Part shown: positions 48,515 to 59,897 of the stretch, piece by piece
How positions within the stretch are numbered: position 1 is the first letter of the stretch
Layout: the number at the start of each line of letters is the position of its first letter
Assembly (NCBI RefSeq): GCF_000264995.1
Contig: NW_006767437.1
Coordinates: 1,643,736-1,707,735 of the forward strand
Reading direction: 5' to 3'
From: Punctularia strigosozonata HHB-11173 SS5
Taxonomy: Eukaryota; Basidiomycota; Agaricomycetes; Corticiales; Punctulariaceae
DNA length: 64,000 nucleotides
Program-made: the position numbers and the translations under genes
The notes under the pieces: generated by a model
Told to the model about the DNA's origin: nothing
Databases searched by the model: none
What the model saw: the letters and a program-made list of their open reading frames with translations, nothing else

Positions 48515-48772
48515 CGAAACACACATCCGTCACATAGGTGTCAAAAACACCGCGGAGTAGCACAATCGTCGCCCAGTCATCGCCCAATCGTCGCCAAAAT
48601 CGTCGCCAAATCGTCACCCAATCGTCACCCAAAACGTCGCCAGCGAAACACACATCCGTCACATAGGTGTCAAAAACACCGCGGAGTAGCACAATCGTCG
48701 CCCAGTCGTCGCCCAATCGTCGCCAAAATCGTCGCCAAATCGTCACCCAATCGTCACCCAAAACGTCGCCAG
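48515..48772. repeat. 129-bp direct tandem duplication built on ATCGTCGCC-like subunits
   Basis: Two adjacent copies of 129 bp (starts 48515 and 48644), almost identical. Each holds a unique part (ACACATCCGTCACATAGGTG onward) and a minisatellite of GTCGCCAAATC/GTCACCCAATC units. The array of subunits continues to about 48850. 129 is a multiple of three and both strands are open across it, so the minus strand shows a 43-residue protein-level repeat (GDVLGDDWVTIWRRFWRRLG). No start, splice or domain evidence makes that a gene. Confidence 0.85.
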
Positions 48773-48915
48773 TCGTCGCCAGGATCGTCATCCAGACCGA
48801 CTTCGATGCATCCATCCGAATCGTCACCCAATCGTCGCCAATCGTCACCATTTACCTTTTCGTGATGTCGAGCGTAGGAGGATGAGTGAGGGAGCACAGG
48901 CGGATGAACACACTG

Positions 48916-49070
48916 AGATAGCAACACCGAAGGAGCGTCATCCGGACCGAGTCCGAGGCATCCATCCGCAGAACAGGTGTCAGAACATCACAAACGTATC
49001 ATAACGTCGCCCAACGGTCTCGTTAGGAACCTTGTTGTCGGTGAGATCTGCCATGACGCTCTCGTCAGGC
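48916..49070. repeat. Dispersed repeat, copy 2
   Basis: Same orientation as the copy at 47803-47959. Shared landmarks include GAGCGTCATCCGGACCGAGT, GGCATCCATCC, TTAGGAAC and GTTGTCGGTGAGATC. Differences are scattered substitutions and short indels, indicating an old duplication rather than a recent one. Confidence 0.8.
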
Positions 49071-49103
49071 GGGAAAGGGTCGGATAAGAGAGGGTCGCCG
49101 AAT

Positions 49104-49153
49104 GAGCAACACCGAAGGAGTGTCATCCGGACCGAGTCTGAGGCATCCATCCA
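49104..49153. repeat. Dispersed repeat, truncated copy 3
   Basis: Only the first 50 or so bases of the dispersed repeat are present (GAGCAACACCGAAGGAGTGT to GGCATCCATCC), in the same orientation, 35 bases after copy 2. Confidence 0.75.
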
Positions 49154-52100
49154 ACGGAGAGCGTACGCTTGTGTCAGATCTTACAGATGTAGCTTGCTAT
49201 CATCGTGAGGTTCGCCCAACGATTATTGAGAACGGGTTGTGAACACACGCGGTTGTGCGCCGAAGGAAAACGTTCACTGATCTCAAACTAGCCCCCTTCC
49301 ACTTCGCGACGGCGCTGGACTGAGACTCTGAGCGTTATTGGTTAAAGACGGCGCAAAGGACGGGATATAGACGAGAAGCTCCGTTGAATACTACGACCCC
49401 ACGAGGTGCACTCCGGCTATAGGATACGGTGCCGATGGCCTGCCGGCACCCGGTATCTACAGTTGAGTCCAATCTGTATCGACTGCGTGCAATACTGAAA
49501 TGGACAGGAACACGCCTCAAAGGTCAAGTTTCTATTAAAGACACGAACCGGAGTTGTACTCCAGATACGCGCGCGCGGGAGCTTCACGAAGCCCGAGTGC
49601 GACCGAGGAGGGCACAGTAGCATTATTACGACAGTCGAGCCTCAACACTCAATGCGTCCGGGAGCTCCCCTCCCCTCTCCATACGATTGACTAATAGGCG
49701 ACCAAGGCTATGCGTGGACATGCATACAACTGGTATGCGTTGAATCAACGGCGAAGATGCTGTCTCAGTCGGTTAGCATCATTGCCCGACAGCGTCGACT
49801 TCCCATGGTGCATGTATAGGGCAAGATCATGATCCTTCCCTATCCATAGCCTGCCTCGCCGAAATACGCCCGGTGAATAAGACAAGCATCGCCTGCGGCC
49901 TTCTAAGGCTTTGATCACCGGTCAGACCTCTCTCCAGCCTGGTCGGCGCTAAAAAGGCTATGTACTACCCCGCCACGAGCTCGGAATCTCCGCTGCCAAT
50001 TGGAATTAAGGGACCCATAAGCATATCTTGTCAATCGCTCTACACGAGGAGACGGCCTGGCATCGATCGTCATCTGTGGCAACTTTTTGTCTTCTTCGCA
50101 AGCTCCGAACTTTCACATGCGGCGACGGATTATTATTGTAGGAAATCTCTGCTTGGGGAGGGACGCTTCCCGAGCACTAGCGGCCCTTACCGGCCGTGCT
50201 GAATGAACAACAAGGCAAGTCTGAGCCCCAAATTCCGGCATACATGAAAGTCAATCTGTGTCGTCAAGAGGACACTCCCGCCGCGATGACTCATTTTTGC
50301 GGCACGGCAGATAATCTTTCCAGATACTTTCTTCCATGCGTATCCTGTTCAAAGGCGGTTAGCGGTGGAACGTGGCCTCCCGGGAGCGGGATAAGCACCA
50401 CAAGACCGTATCTTTCTTATCGGCCATGCTCCGCAGCCCCGTCGACTGGTATGATCCCGGTGGCCATAAGTCACTGGTGTGGGCGCCGCGATATTTCCGT
50501 GTGTTTGTGTTCTTGGAGTATGCTGCAGATGAGCTGCTCCGTCCGCTCCCACTTGACTCACCGGCAATAGGGTCGAAGACAGGATGGTAGCTGGGAAAGC
50601 CGACGGCCCATGGGTGGCTCCAGTATTTGCCGTTGATCACGATAAACATATTTTTGTGGCTAGGTAGCGACATAGGATTTAGAGGACGGCCGTGTTACTC
50701 TAAAACACAACGTTAGCGATACAACCTTCAAGGCCATGTGAGCGAAGCGATGAAGTTGGGGAATTGTGCAACGGTGAAAGGAGAGTCAGACTAACCGTCA
50801 GGCTGTGAGAGACAAAGTACGGACATACCGCAAGTATGGTTAATTCGACTCGAATGTACAGGTTCGCCGCTAGGCAGTAGGACGAGAGGCGCGAATTATT
50901 GTCACGCTGCGAAGGATCATGTCAACAATACGCGATGATCGCAGAGGGGGGCGGAGTTCACCACGAATCAGCGTTGTTAGTAGTACGCCATTGAACGCCA
51001 TAGTGGTAGATCGTATGATTCGGGGCGTTGTGCAAATGAGGCTGGCGAAAGGAACTGCTAGGCTGTAAGAGCAAAGGGATGGACGGATGTTGCGCAGGGG
51101 AAGTGACAGAAGCGACTCAGACGTGTACAATCAACATTTGGCTGTAGTACAAAACACACGAGAGATTATCGCACATCGGAGAACAATGTCGACAACCCCC
51201 TGATGGTCGCGGTGAAGCGCCGTGATACGACCGAGCGTCCAGCGCCGTGGGGAGCGTCCAATCATGCCTGAGTGTGTCCGAGCATGGAGTGAGACGTAGG
51301 TTCCTTCAAGCTTCCCAAAAAGTGGCGACCGTATCCTTCCTTCACGCGGTCCTGCGTTCCTCATGACAACGAGATCGGGATCGCTCCACTGGTGTATCAT
51401 CTCCATTCTTTGGTATAGGCGAACAGGAAGGATTAAGACTCGGTCGTATATATGTTTCCAGGGCGATGCAGGGCTCGAGACAAGAAGATTTGGCATGGCG
51501 CAAGCGTTCGGGTATCAAGGCAAACAACAGTCGGCGCTATACAGTTTGTAACTGAAAGATTTTGCACCAAAGTTGAGAGCTGAAGGAACTGCCAGTCAAC
51601 AGAAACCTTCAACGGCAGCTAGCATCACGAGCGGCGAGCGGACGACCCTGCGATTGAATGGCGATGAGTAGGCCGCAAGAGGATAGCAAGTAAGATCGTG
51701 AGGAGATCGGCACAATTCTCCAGAAAAAGGACTTCCGAGTACAGCTGCAACAGATTATGACTGAGTCACCGTGTGGGCGTGCATGTCGAGCGAGTGAAGC
51801 TTCGCCTCCATGTTTTCGACGGGGGAAACGGCGAGCTGCGCAGCCGAAGCCGGGCTGACCAACAGTATCCCGCGCGCGATCCGCGTGATTATTGAGTTGT
51901 GTTGCACGACCCTTAGCTTTATCGGCCTCGCTTAAAGCTAGCCTGAAGGATGATGACGATGGATCGAGCTCTCGCCGGGTATGGGTCCACATCGTCCACA
52001 TGTCAAGGTCGATTATCCACCGGCGATCTAAAGAACAATTGCTTGTTCGCTCAATGTGCCTGCTGGAGGAGAGCGTGTTCCGCCGACAACGTCCGACGTG

Positions 52101-53807
52101 TGCGGACCTGCCCTTTATATACCTGTGGGTACTTCGGGAGCTTCGGCTGGGCTTCGCAGCGTGCTACCATCTCCTATTTCCCTCGTTCGGCGCCTGATGG
52201 GTGAGATATATGATTCATATGAAGATAGTCGGTCAGCTCATTGCCTCCATCCGGCCGGACGAGAGAATGTGCCACGAGTCGGAATTTGTGCCCCCGCAGC
52301 ACGTACCAGTGCTTAAACACCATCTCCGTTAACATCACGGTAACGGCGTGTTTCGAGGGGGCCAAGTTCTCGTCATGTCGCAAAACCGAAAGCGAGATCG
52401 ATTGGCAGCATCATGGGTCTTTTGTTGATGGAATCGATTGTGTGTTCGCCATCGCGACATGAATCCTAGGTCACTCCTGACCGGAGGTCGGCTACACTCT
52501 CCCGTTTGGGTCGGAAGAAGTGGTCGCGGTGTTGGCTAGCGTATGTCAAAGATTGTAGGCTCAGGATGGGACGCGTTACGTCGAAAGGACGTACACGAGA
52601 TTACGGTCCGGATATTTCAGGAACAAGAGAATGTCCGTGGCGACCGGCCGAGAAGTTCATGAGGCTGCGCATAGGACGCCACGACGGTATCGCGGGGACG
52701 CGAATCGTGCGTTCGCTCATTCCGGATGCGAGTGGTAGTTCGAGATGTGGTCGCTTGAGGTAATCTCACGTACTGTAGCGGAGGCGAGGAGATTGCTGCC
52801 GTTTCCAGTCGATACAGCCTCCGTAGTCCGTACTATTGTGGCTGGTATAGGATTGCGTCATGTAATCAACGGGCTGACGTCGCTTGTGATGGGGAATCAC
52901 AATCGCCTTCGTGACATATGTGCATGGTATACGTACCTAGGCGCACGATGGGCCATCCAGCCAGAAGCAAGCGCCTACAGGTTAAGTATTGCTGCTCGCC
53001 GTTCGACGGCATTGCACGGGAAGTCGATCGACCGGTTAGCCTTGCTAACAGGTACTTGGATTGACTTTGATTCCTGGGTGCAAGACAAAGCTCGCTGTAT
53101 AGGCAGTTTCTCATGGTCAGCGGGCGTTTCTTCGGCGAGGCGGTGAGGGGGCGACACCAAGTCCTCAACAGATTCCAGAAGATGGCGAAAATGGCGAAAA
53201 TGGAATTACGAGCGGCGTCCATTCCGCACCCGAGGGTCACGTGCAACATTGCCTTTTCGCGCAGCCTCAGCTTCCTGTGCTGCCAGAAGACACATCTCTC
53301 ACCTTCGTCCAGTGCCCATTCTGAGCTTCATGGGGATGCCCAGACTGATAAGGCCACTAAATCCACCCGGGCCAGGCATGAACTCTCCCGGCGATCAAGG
53401 ATAGATCGGAATCCGATAACTCCTGCCGGAAGCCGTGGTTTGCACTTGAGTGTCCGCTGAAAGAATACACTGGTCCGCCACACGCTGCGAGAGCTCTCAG
53501 AACATCCTCTTGGTCCTCGTACTGTATCTCCGTCGCGAGCTCAGGTCGGTTGTGGCGCGTGCCTTCTGAAGAATAAAGCGCCCCAGAAATGGGCAAGTGG
53601 CGTCCGGACCGTCCCCAGCGGCTGATCTGTCGTCAAAGCGGCAAGGCGTTTGGACCCACAACGGACCCACAACTTTTCGTTTGCGAGCCGATGCTTTCGC
53701 TCGCGTTGCCTCGAGGCCTCCCCGATGGGAACCCACCCCCCCTGACCTCTTGTACTCACAAAAGCGACCACCTCCAGCCACCCGGAACCGTAGCCATTGT
53801 TGGGAGC

Positions 53808-53813
53808 TATATA
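53808..53813 (+). promoter_or_regulatory. TATA-like element upstream of zinc-finger gene H
   Basis: TATATA in the context GAGCTATATACCG. It lies 122 bases before the in-frame ATG at 53930 and about 300 bases before the preferred ATG at 54107, so it slightly favours the longer start. Confidence 0.35.
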
Positions 53814-54106
53814 CCGACCCTTCGAAAGCGCATGTCCGAAAGTGCGCCTACACTCCCCAACCTCCATTGCCTTGACGGACCGCGAACCGCGTACTCGCCA
53901 CACTCCCTACATAGCGCCTTTCGCCTCTGATGTTGGCAGACCTCCGCCCTTCTTTGTGCCCTCCCCGCCGACCCAGTTCTTGCACCATCTCGGTGAACAC
54001 GGATCCCCATCAGCGCCGTGGTTCTAGCAGTCGTTCACTATCAGCACCGCCGGTATCCTTGCCTGCTTACGGGTTCCTCGTCACAAGCTTCCCCCCGGAT
54101 CCAAGA

Positions 54107-55587
54107 ATGAACTCGCCCACCTCCCTGTTTGTCGCAGAGGGCGCTTCTCGCACCCAATCACCCGATTCTCCCACCTTGCCCTGCAATCCGCCCTTCCTGC
54201 CCGAAAACACCTTGCCAGAATCTCTGCCTTCCGATCTCCAAACCACGGACCACAGCTCCTTCGACTCGAACCCATGGAATGAATTCTCAATGTCGGTATA
54301 TTTATAACAAGCGCGCCGTCAATTGTTTGACCGTCCCTTCAGAGATACCCCTCTCGAGCCCGTCCTGCCGTCTTCGGCCCGCGCCACACAGGAATTCTTC
54401 AAGGATATGTCACTCTCCCCCATACCGCAATTGTATAACACCCCGGGAGGCCCTCCTTCTGTCTGCTCAAGAATGTCCCCGGGACACAGCGACCCTCCGA
54501 CTCCGTTCTTCGACTTCACTCCACCGTTGCCTAACATAGGGCCCCTCGACGACGGGCATCTGTTGTTGTCACTATCACCCCCCAAACCATCTGCCATTGA
54601 CTTCGACGTCAACGCGTTCATTCTCGAAGACATAGACATGTGGTCATGCAGCCAGAGTGAATTCATCGTTTGCACATCGATATCTTAGCATCATACTAAC
54701 GTGCGTCACGTCCAGACTCTTCCTCGCACGACCCTTCCATGTACGCGTACAACTCCCTCGGGCTCCAGTCACAGACTGGCTCACCCGAATCAACAACATC
54801 CACGGGGACGTCGACCGTCGGGCTCTCTCCGTTCGCGCACAAACCGTCCTTGATGGAACCGCAGCCTATGAGGCCGTACCTGGCTGAGAATAGTAGCAAC
54901 TCGGCACCTCACCACCAACAAGTTTCATCACGTCCAGCCTCCACACGGCCCTTCGACGGGATCTCGGCCAGCTTCGCCTTCTCCAGCGTGCGATCCACTG
55001 CGACGACGCCACAGGGCGGGAGCTACTATCTCGACGTGCCAGGATCATCGATGGCGCTGCCGCCACACCGGCGAGGTGTCTCCCTTGACGGCGTTGGCCC
55101 TGGCGGGCGCGTCCCAGCGGTCGCCGAGTCGCGATCGGCTTCCGCTGCCAGCCGACGAACCCCGCCGTACATATCCCGTCAACGGGCACCGTCCCAGGTC
55201 ATGCCCCGCATCTCGAAGGCCCACCGTGACGTCCCCCATCATCGGGAAGTCGTGGCCACCCCCGCTGTCGCGCTCGCCAGCCAATCGCGACGGAAGCGGC
55301 AAGCGATTTTCAAGTGCAGCATCTGTCCCTCGGAATTCACGAAGAAGATCAACCTCGAAGGTATGTCGCTTGCGGGTGTTCAGTTCTCCCCGCTGTGACA
55401 TGACATCTAATCCCCGTCTTCCTCTTCGTTCATAGGTCATGAGAGGTCGCACCGTGGTGACAAGCCATTCAAATGTGTCTATCATCCATGTGAGAAGGGC
55501 TTCGCTCGCGAATCAGACCTCAAGCGCCACATGAAGATACACGAAAGGAACGCCGCAGAAGCCGGGGGCCTGACATACGTGGCATGA
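54107..55587 (+). CDS. C2H2 zinc-finger protein, paralogue H (two fingers)
   Basis: Probable transcription factor, about 431 aa. Exons: 54107-54291, 54343-54656, 54716-55360, 55436-55587. The start MNSPTSLF matches the MN/MD-x-S/P starts of B, E and F; an in-frame ATG at 53930 would give 490 aa. The donor of exon 1 (GTCGGT) is inferred from phase. The body is Pro/Ser/Thr-rich, with acidic-hydrophobic segments (IDFDVNAFILEDIDMW) that could be activation motifs, and an SR/SPY-like patch (SRSASAASRRTPPYISR). The pre-finger motif is VVATPAVALASQSRRKR. Finger 1 is CSIC with helix TKKINLEG and the family intron before H383. Finger 2 is CVYHPC with contacts R, S, D, R. It ends 15 residues after the last finger. 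It lies apart from the other paralogues, beyond the housekeeping block. Confidence 0.83.
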
Positions 55588-57388
55588 TGGCGATCTCTGC
55601 CCCATGGTGTTCCCCCTGGAGGAGTGTAACATAACGGATCCATGCTATTTTTTCGATGTTCATAACTAATCTTATTGTTCCCCGATCTGGTTGTCCATAG
55701 TGTATGTCTTCTGTTCGTTTGCACGTCATCTAATATGATCCCACTTTATCCGGATGTAGCGCACGTTAACCTGTATTATCAGCATCATCCCCCCTTTACC
55801 GCTGCCGATAGATTTCTGTGCTCATGGGACTGTACTAGACTCTGCCTGACACGCCCTACAATCTAATCCCTCAGGGCATGAGAACGTTTCAGGGTCTCAC
55901 GGGCACACGCCGTGGAAAAGGCAGACGGATCAAACAGTTTGCACGGGTCGGGAGTCGAGGCCCCTGATATAATTCACGGCTTCCTGTACGATCGCGGCGG
56001 CGGCACCGCCGATCATCAGCGATTACGATGAATACAGGATGGATACCTTGTTCTTTCGAGTTTCCCGGTCTCCTTCAACGCTCGGCCGTCGTCCCGACCA
56101 TCAGCGGCGTCCCACGGACTGTCAAGCACACCACCGAATCCCTCTCCTTTCGTTCAGCCGCGGAGCCCTGGATCGGACTTTCGCTGGGTCTCTTGACACC
56201 GGAGCTTGGAAGTGCGCGGACACAGCCTGCCCTGGTCTACTTATCCTCACCTCATCCGCGTGTTTGAGCACACTCCGCCCCAAGTGGCGTGGAAGCGTTG
56301 AGGGTATATTGAATCCGGGCCGCCATGTCCCGATCGGTACAAGGCAAGCCCAGGCTCCACGTTGCGTACGACTTACGCTGGGTCGCCGTCGCAGAGCACT
56401 GCGTAGATTCATCTACTCACCTCCAAGAAACGGATCATTGATCAAGCGCTGTCTGTTATGCATTCAAATTATCTGGATATCACAACAAAAAAGCCTCCTC
56501 ATCTGGGCGCTCATCTGGTGATTAGAACTCCGAAGCCTCGGCGGAGAACAAAGGTCCAGGGCGCACCCGATCCGCAGTTTCAAGCAGAGCTTGTCCTTGG
56601 GCCCCTGCCTTGCCTAGTAGAACGGTTCAGGGACAAAACGCGGCTCCGCATGGTACCCAGGTTTCTCCAATCGTTTCATACGTAAGACAAGCCGTAATAA
56701 TGGCTACCTTTCGGAGAGGAGGCACGTCGACGTCAGGGAAGGAGGTCGCGTCTGTACCTGTCCGTTTGTATCCGAGGTACCCCTTCGACGCAAAAGAATC
56801 AAGGATCCTAAGAGGCCTTCACTAACATCAGCGAGTAGTGGTCCGTCTGCGTCGGGTTTCGTTAAGAAATCATGTACCCAAGATCATTGATGGAGGACTG
56901 CCTGAAAGCGAGACGGTAACCGTCAGTCCAGCAGTCGCCCGAGAAGCATGGCCCTCAGGCCTCGAAACAACTCGCATCGCCAGGGTCCCTTCTTGAGCGG
57001 AGCCGTATGATTGAACTACTTAGGTGTATTCTGAGTTTCAGGGTCTGATGGGCGCTCTCCGTGATCCGCACACTCCACCTTCTGCGATATGTTCCAGTTC
57101 TCTGCGAGAAGAATCAGTAGGCGCGCTCCTGAGTCGAGTGAAGCGGTGTAAACGCTGTGAATAAACTTAGGAATTCAGAGGAGTCGGGTCAACCATTTCA
57201 CCTCGACTTCAAGTTATCTTGATTCTGCATTGACTCGTTGCAAAGAAATCATAGTATATACCGAAGACTTTGCACCAAATCGGCTCATAGCGGATGGTGA
57301 TAAGCGAGAAGCACATCTGACGCTCATCACCATGTGCGCGATTTGTGCAGAATACAGAAGATGCCCAAACTAGCGCATTTATTTAAAA
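55588..57388. other. Convergent intergenic region between H and the carboxypeptidase pair
   Basis: About 1.8 kb. An ATG-started frame of 79 codons at 56028-56267 and a 75-codon frame at 56458-56685 have no recognisable features and no clear splice partners. Nothing is called. Confidence 0.45.
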
Positions 57389-59580
57389 TCAAACAAGAGG
57401 CAGATTTTTCAACCACTTGATCAAGAGCTCCTGTGTCACCTTCGGCTGGCTCAAAAACGGCGCTGCAAGCTCCATTAGTTCCTGGTTTCAACAGAATGAC
57501 AGTATGCGCAGCTTACCATGACCAGAATCGTATACTGAGATGAATGTGTAGTTGCCGGCAGAGGTTCCGTTGGAGGCGCCTGCCGTTTTGTACCAACCGA
57601 TCCCAGGCAATTCTATGCCTGGAGCTTCACGGAATTCGGCCTGGTATCTTGTCTCTAGAAGGTTCATCTGTGGAGTACATGAACTGCCGTGTAGAACAAT
57701 TTCAGCGAGCGCATCGCGAAGCGTACATACCCAGGCGAGAGTCGACCTGCGAGGGCATGTGCCATCATTATCGCCATTGTAGACTGATAGTGCAGTGATC
57801 AGTGTTTCGGCCACAGTGTGCTCCGGAGCGTACCTAGAACGCGAAGTCCGACCTCAATTGCCGGCCCCAAAAGTTTGTAGGCTGCTTGGACACTTGAAAA
57901 GATCAGATGTTGCCCAATACGTTCAACGTGTTTCACCTACAGGTCACCCCCCGTAAAGAAAGGTATTCCTACTCGTTGGTAACCACCGTCAATGCTATAG
58001 TCGTAGCCTGGCTTCACGCCGAGCTGTACACGGAGACTCGCTTTAGCGAACAGCACAGCTATCAGTAGAATGAATGTTTTCGTGCCGCTCCCTTCACGTC
58101 CGTGGCGTTCAGAATTTCGCTGAGCCGTAACATCGTTTCATGGAGGCAGTTCTCGCGTAGGCATCGATTGTCAAACAGGTCCCGACCAGACAAAAGACTG
58201 GGGTGTCTGGCATTAGTACAAGTCACAAAACTGGCCCACTTGTTCTCTATGGTCGGCTGTTCATATGCCAACTGTATGGAGTCCAGGCAAGCGGGAACGT
58301 CACGCGCAACGGCTTCACAGCCGGTGCGGATGTAATAACCAAGGTCATCGCACATAGATCGAACGTAATGGCTAAGGAGGAGGATGTTATGCTCAAAAAA
58401 CGCACAAACCAGGTTGGCTTCACACATACCGAAAGAATGTTGCAGAATCGGACATGACATTGCTCATCATGAACTACATAGTCATGCAGGTTAACTGCAC
58501 AATACGGCTACGTTCTTGAGTCCTTACCTGCTCTGGCATCTTTACCAGTCGCGGGCTGCTCTCCTCGGATATCGCAGCGAGATTACGCTCGTAGATCACG
58601 TTAACGAGATGGGGATACTGAGGAAACTGAGCACAGGATGCGAAGCCACCGCATGACCGGAACACGTACTAGGTGCCGCCATACGATCCCGAGTGCACCA
58701 TGAATTGCTTCTTTGCAAGCGACGGATACTCTCTGCACAAGCATCAATGTGAGGCCACGAAGGGAAACCGGAACGCCTACGCCCAGAGGGCCTGGAGAAA
58801 ATCGTCAATGTCCCACGCAGCCTCTGCACTGGTCCTTCTCAGAGAATCTGTCGCACCATAGCTGAATCTGACGCCAACGGGCTATTGCAAAACCTGGTAT
58901 ATGAACAGACACCCACATCGCCCAGCAATACTGAACGTACGTGATCGTTTGCAATCAGGTTCACGTACTCCGTCCACGAGTACTGAAACACCTTGCTCAG
59001 ACACCAGTAAGCTTGAGAGAAATCGGAAGCTTACGGGAGCCGGCACAAGGTTCGGCTTCGGATTGTTGCCATTTGCACCTTCAATCAGACAGGGACTACA
59101 ACACCAACAACGTCGAGGTAGTAGCATGATTCAACGCACGCACGTACCCTTGGCCCAGGAACGGACTGATCATACCGGTTGTTCCCGGACCTCCTCCAAA
59201 GACTAGAACTACGGGCGCGTTTGCGGGATCATGGTGCGCCTCGAACAGCCTAAACAAAGTTCAGTTATGATACGATGGCATGGCCTGGTGTATGCACCAC
59301 CAGAACATGTGTTTGTCTTCCTCCCCCATCGACACTGGTGAAGTGAGCGTACCCAGACTTGTATTTGTCGCCCTTTTTGCCACAGAACAAGCTCGCGTTT
59401 CGTGGAGAAGTCACCTCAAGGCGCGTGGCTATATTCGGATACCGGCCCGCGCTGGACATCGCTTGCGACGGTATCCGCAGTCAAGCTTGACAGAGAGAAG
59501 TAGACTTGCTCTGGAACGAAAGCTGACACAAAAACGGGGGTGAGCGCAACAGCCGCCGCAACGGTCAGGAGAAACCTCAT
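57389..59580 (-). pseudogene. S10 serine carboxypeptidase, frameshifted tandem copy
   Basis: Second member of a tandem pair, homologous exon by exon to the gene at 59898-62151. It keeps a signal peptide (MRFLLTVAAAVALTPVFVSA), the GGGPGTTGM oxyanion-type motif, GSYGG around the catalytic Ser, YNGDND with the catalytic Asp and SGHAP with the catalytic His. The damage is concentrated in exon 1. The frame shifts once between about 59455 and 59475, where it also seems shortened relative to its sister, and again in a G-run near 59325-59332, where the copy has one extra base. The donor after the exon ending at 58086 is GC (GCACGA) where the sister has GT. PVGVGF is PVGVRF here. It is therefore probably a pseudogene. 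Two sequencing errors plus a tolerated GC donor would be the alternative. Confidence 0.7.
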
Positions 59581-59897
59581 GTTCCTGCGCAGAATGGCGC
59601 GAACGCAGAGCGAGACGCGATCGCAGGTCAAAGCAGAGCAGAGCTTGACATGAGAAGTATATGTACGGTTCGGGCGCTGATGAGCGCGGTCAAAAATAGC
59701 GCGCAGCAGGTTGCTTTCGATGAAGTTTGAATTGATCAGACGTAGCCTGGGGGTTCTACCTTAAAGGAGTGCTTGAAGGCATGGTTCTCACCTCGCCTCA
59801 GTGTGCCATTGACTGCGCTTTGTATCGAATCAGCAATGTGGGCAACATGAAAGTTAGGATCACCCCAACCCCGATCATGAATACAACTTCGCGATAG

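Larger units (their letters stand above)
47176..54106. other. Gene-poor, repeat-bearing region
   Basis: About 6.9 kb without a recognised gene. 47335-47350 is a (GGTA)n microsatellite. 47803-49153 holds dispersed and tandem repeats listed separately. 49160-53500 shows only short random-looking open frames. 53500-54106 is the upstream region of gene H and contains protein-like Pro/Ser stretches in several frames, so an upstream exon of H is possible; an in-frame ATG at 53930 would lengthen H by 59 residues. Confidence 0.5.

Noticed and set aside
48515-48850. CRISPR-like regular spacing
   Set aside because: Units are a direct tandem duplication with variable short subunits, not identical repeats separated by unique spacers, and the genome is eukaryotic.
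47997-48865. Overlapping long frames on both strands in the repeat island
   Set aside because: They exist because the repeat unit is a multiple of three and lacks stops. The repeated 43-residue peptide is a translation of a minisatellite.
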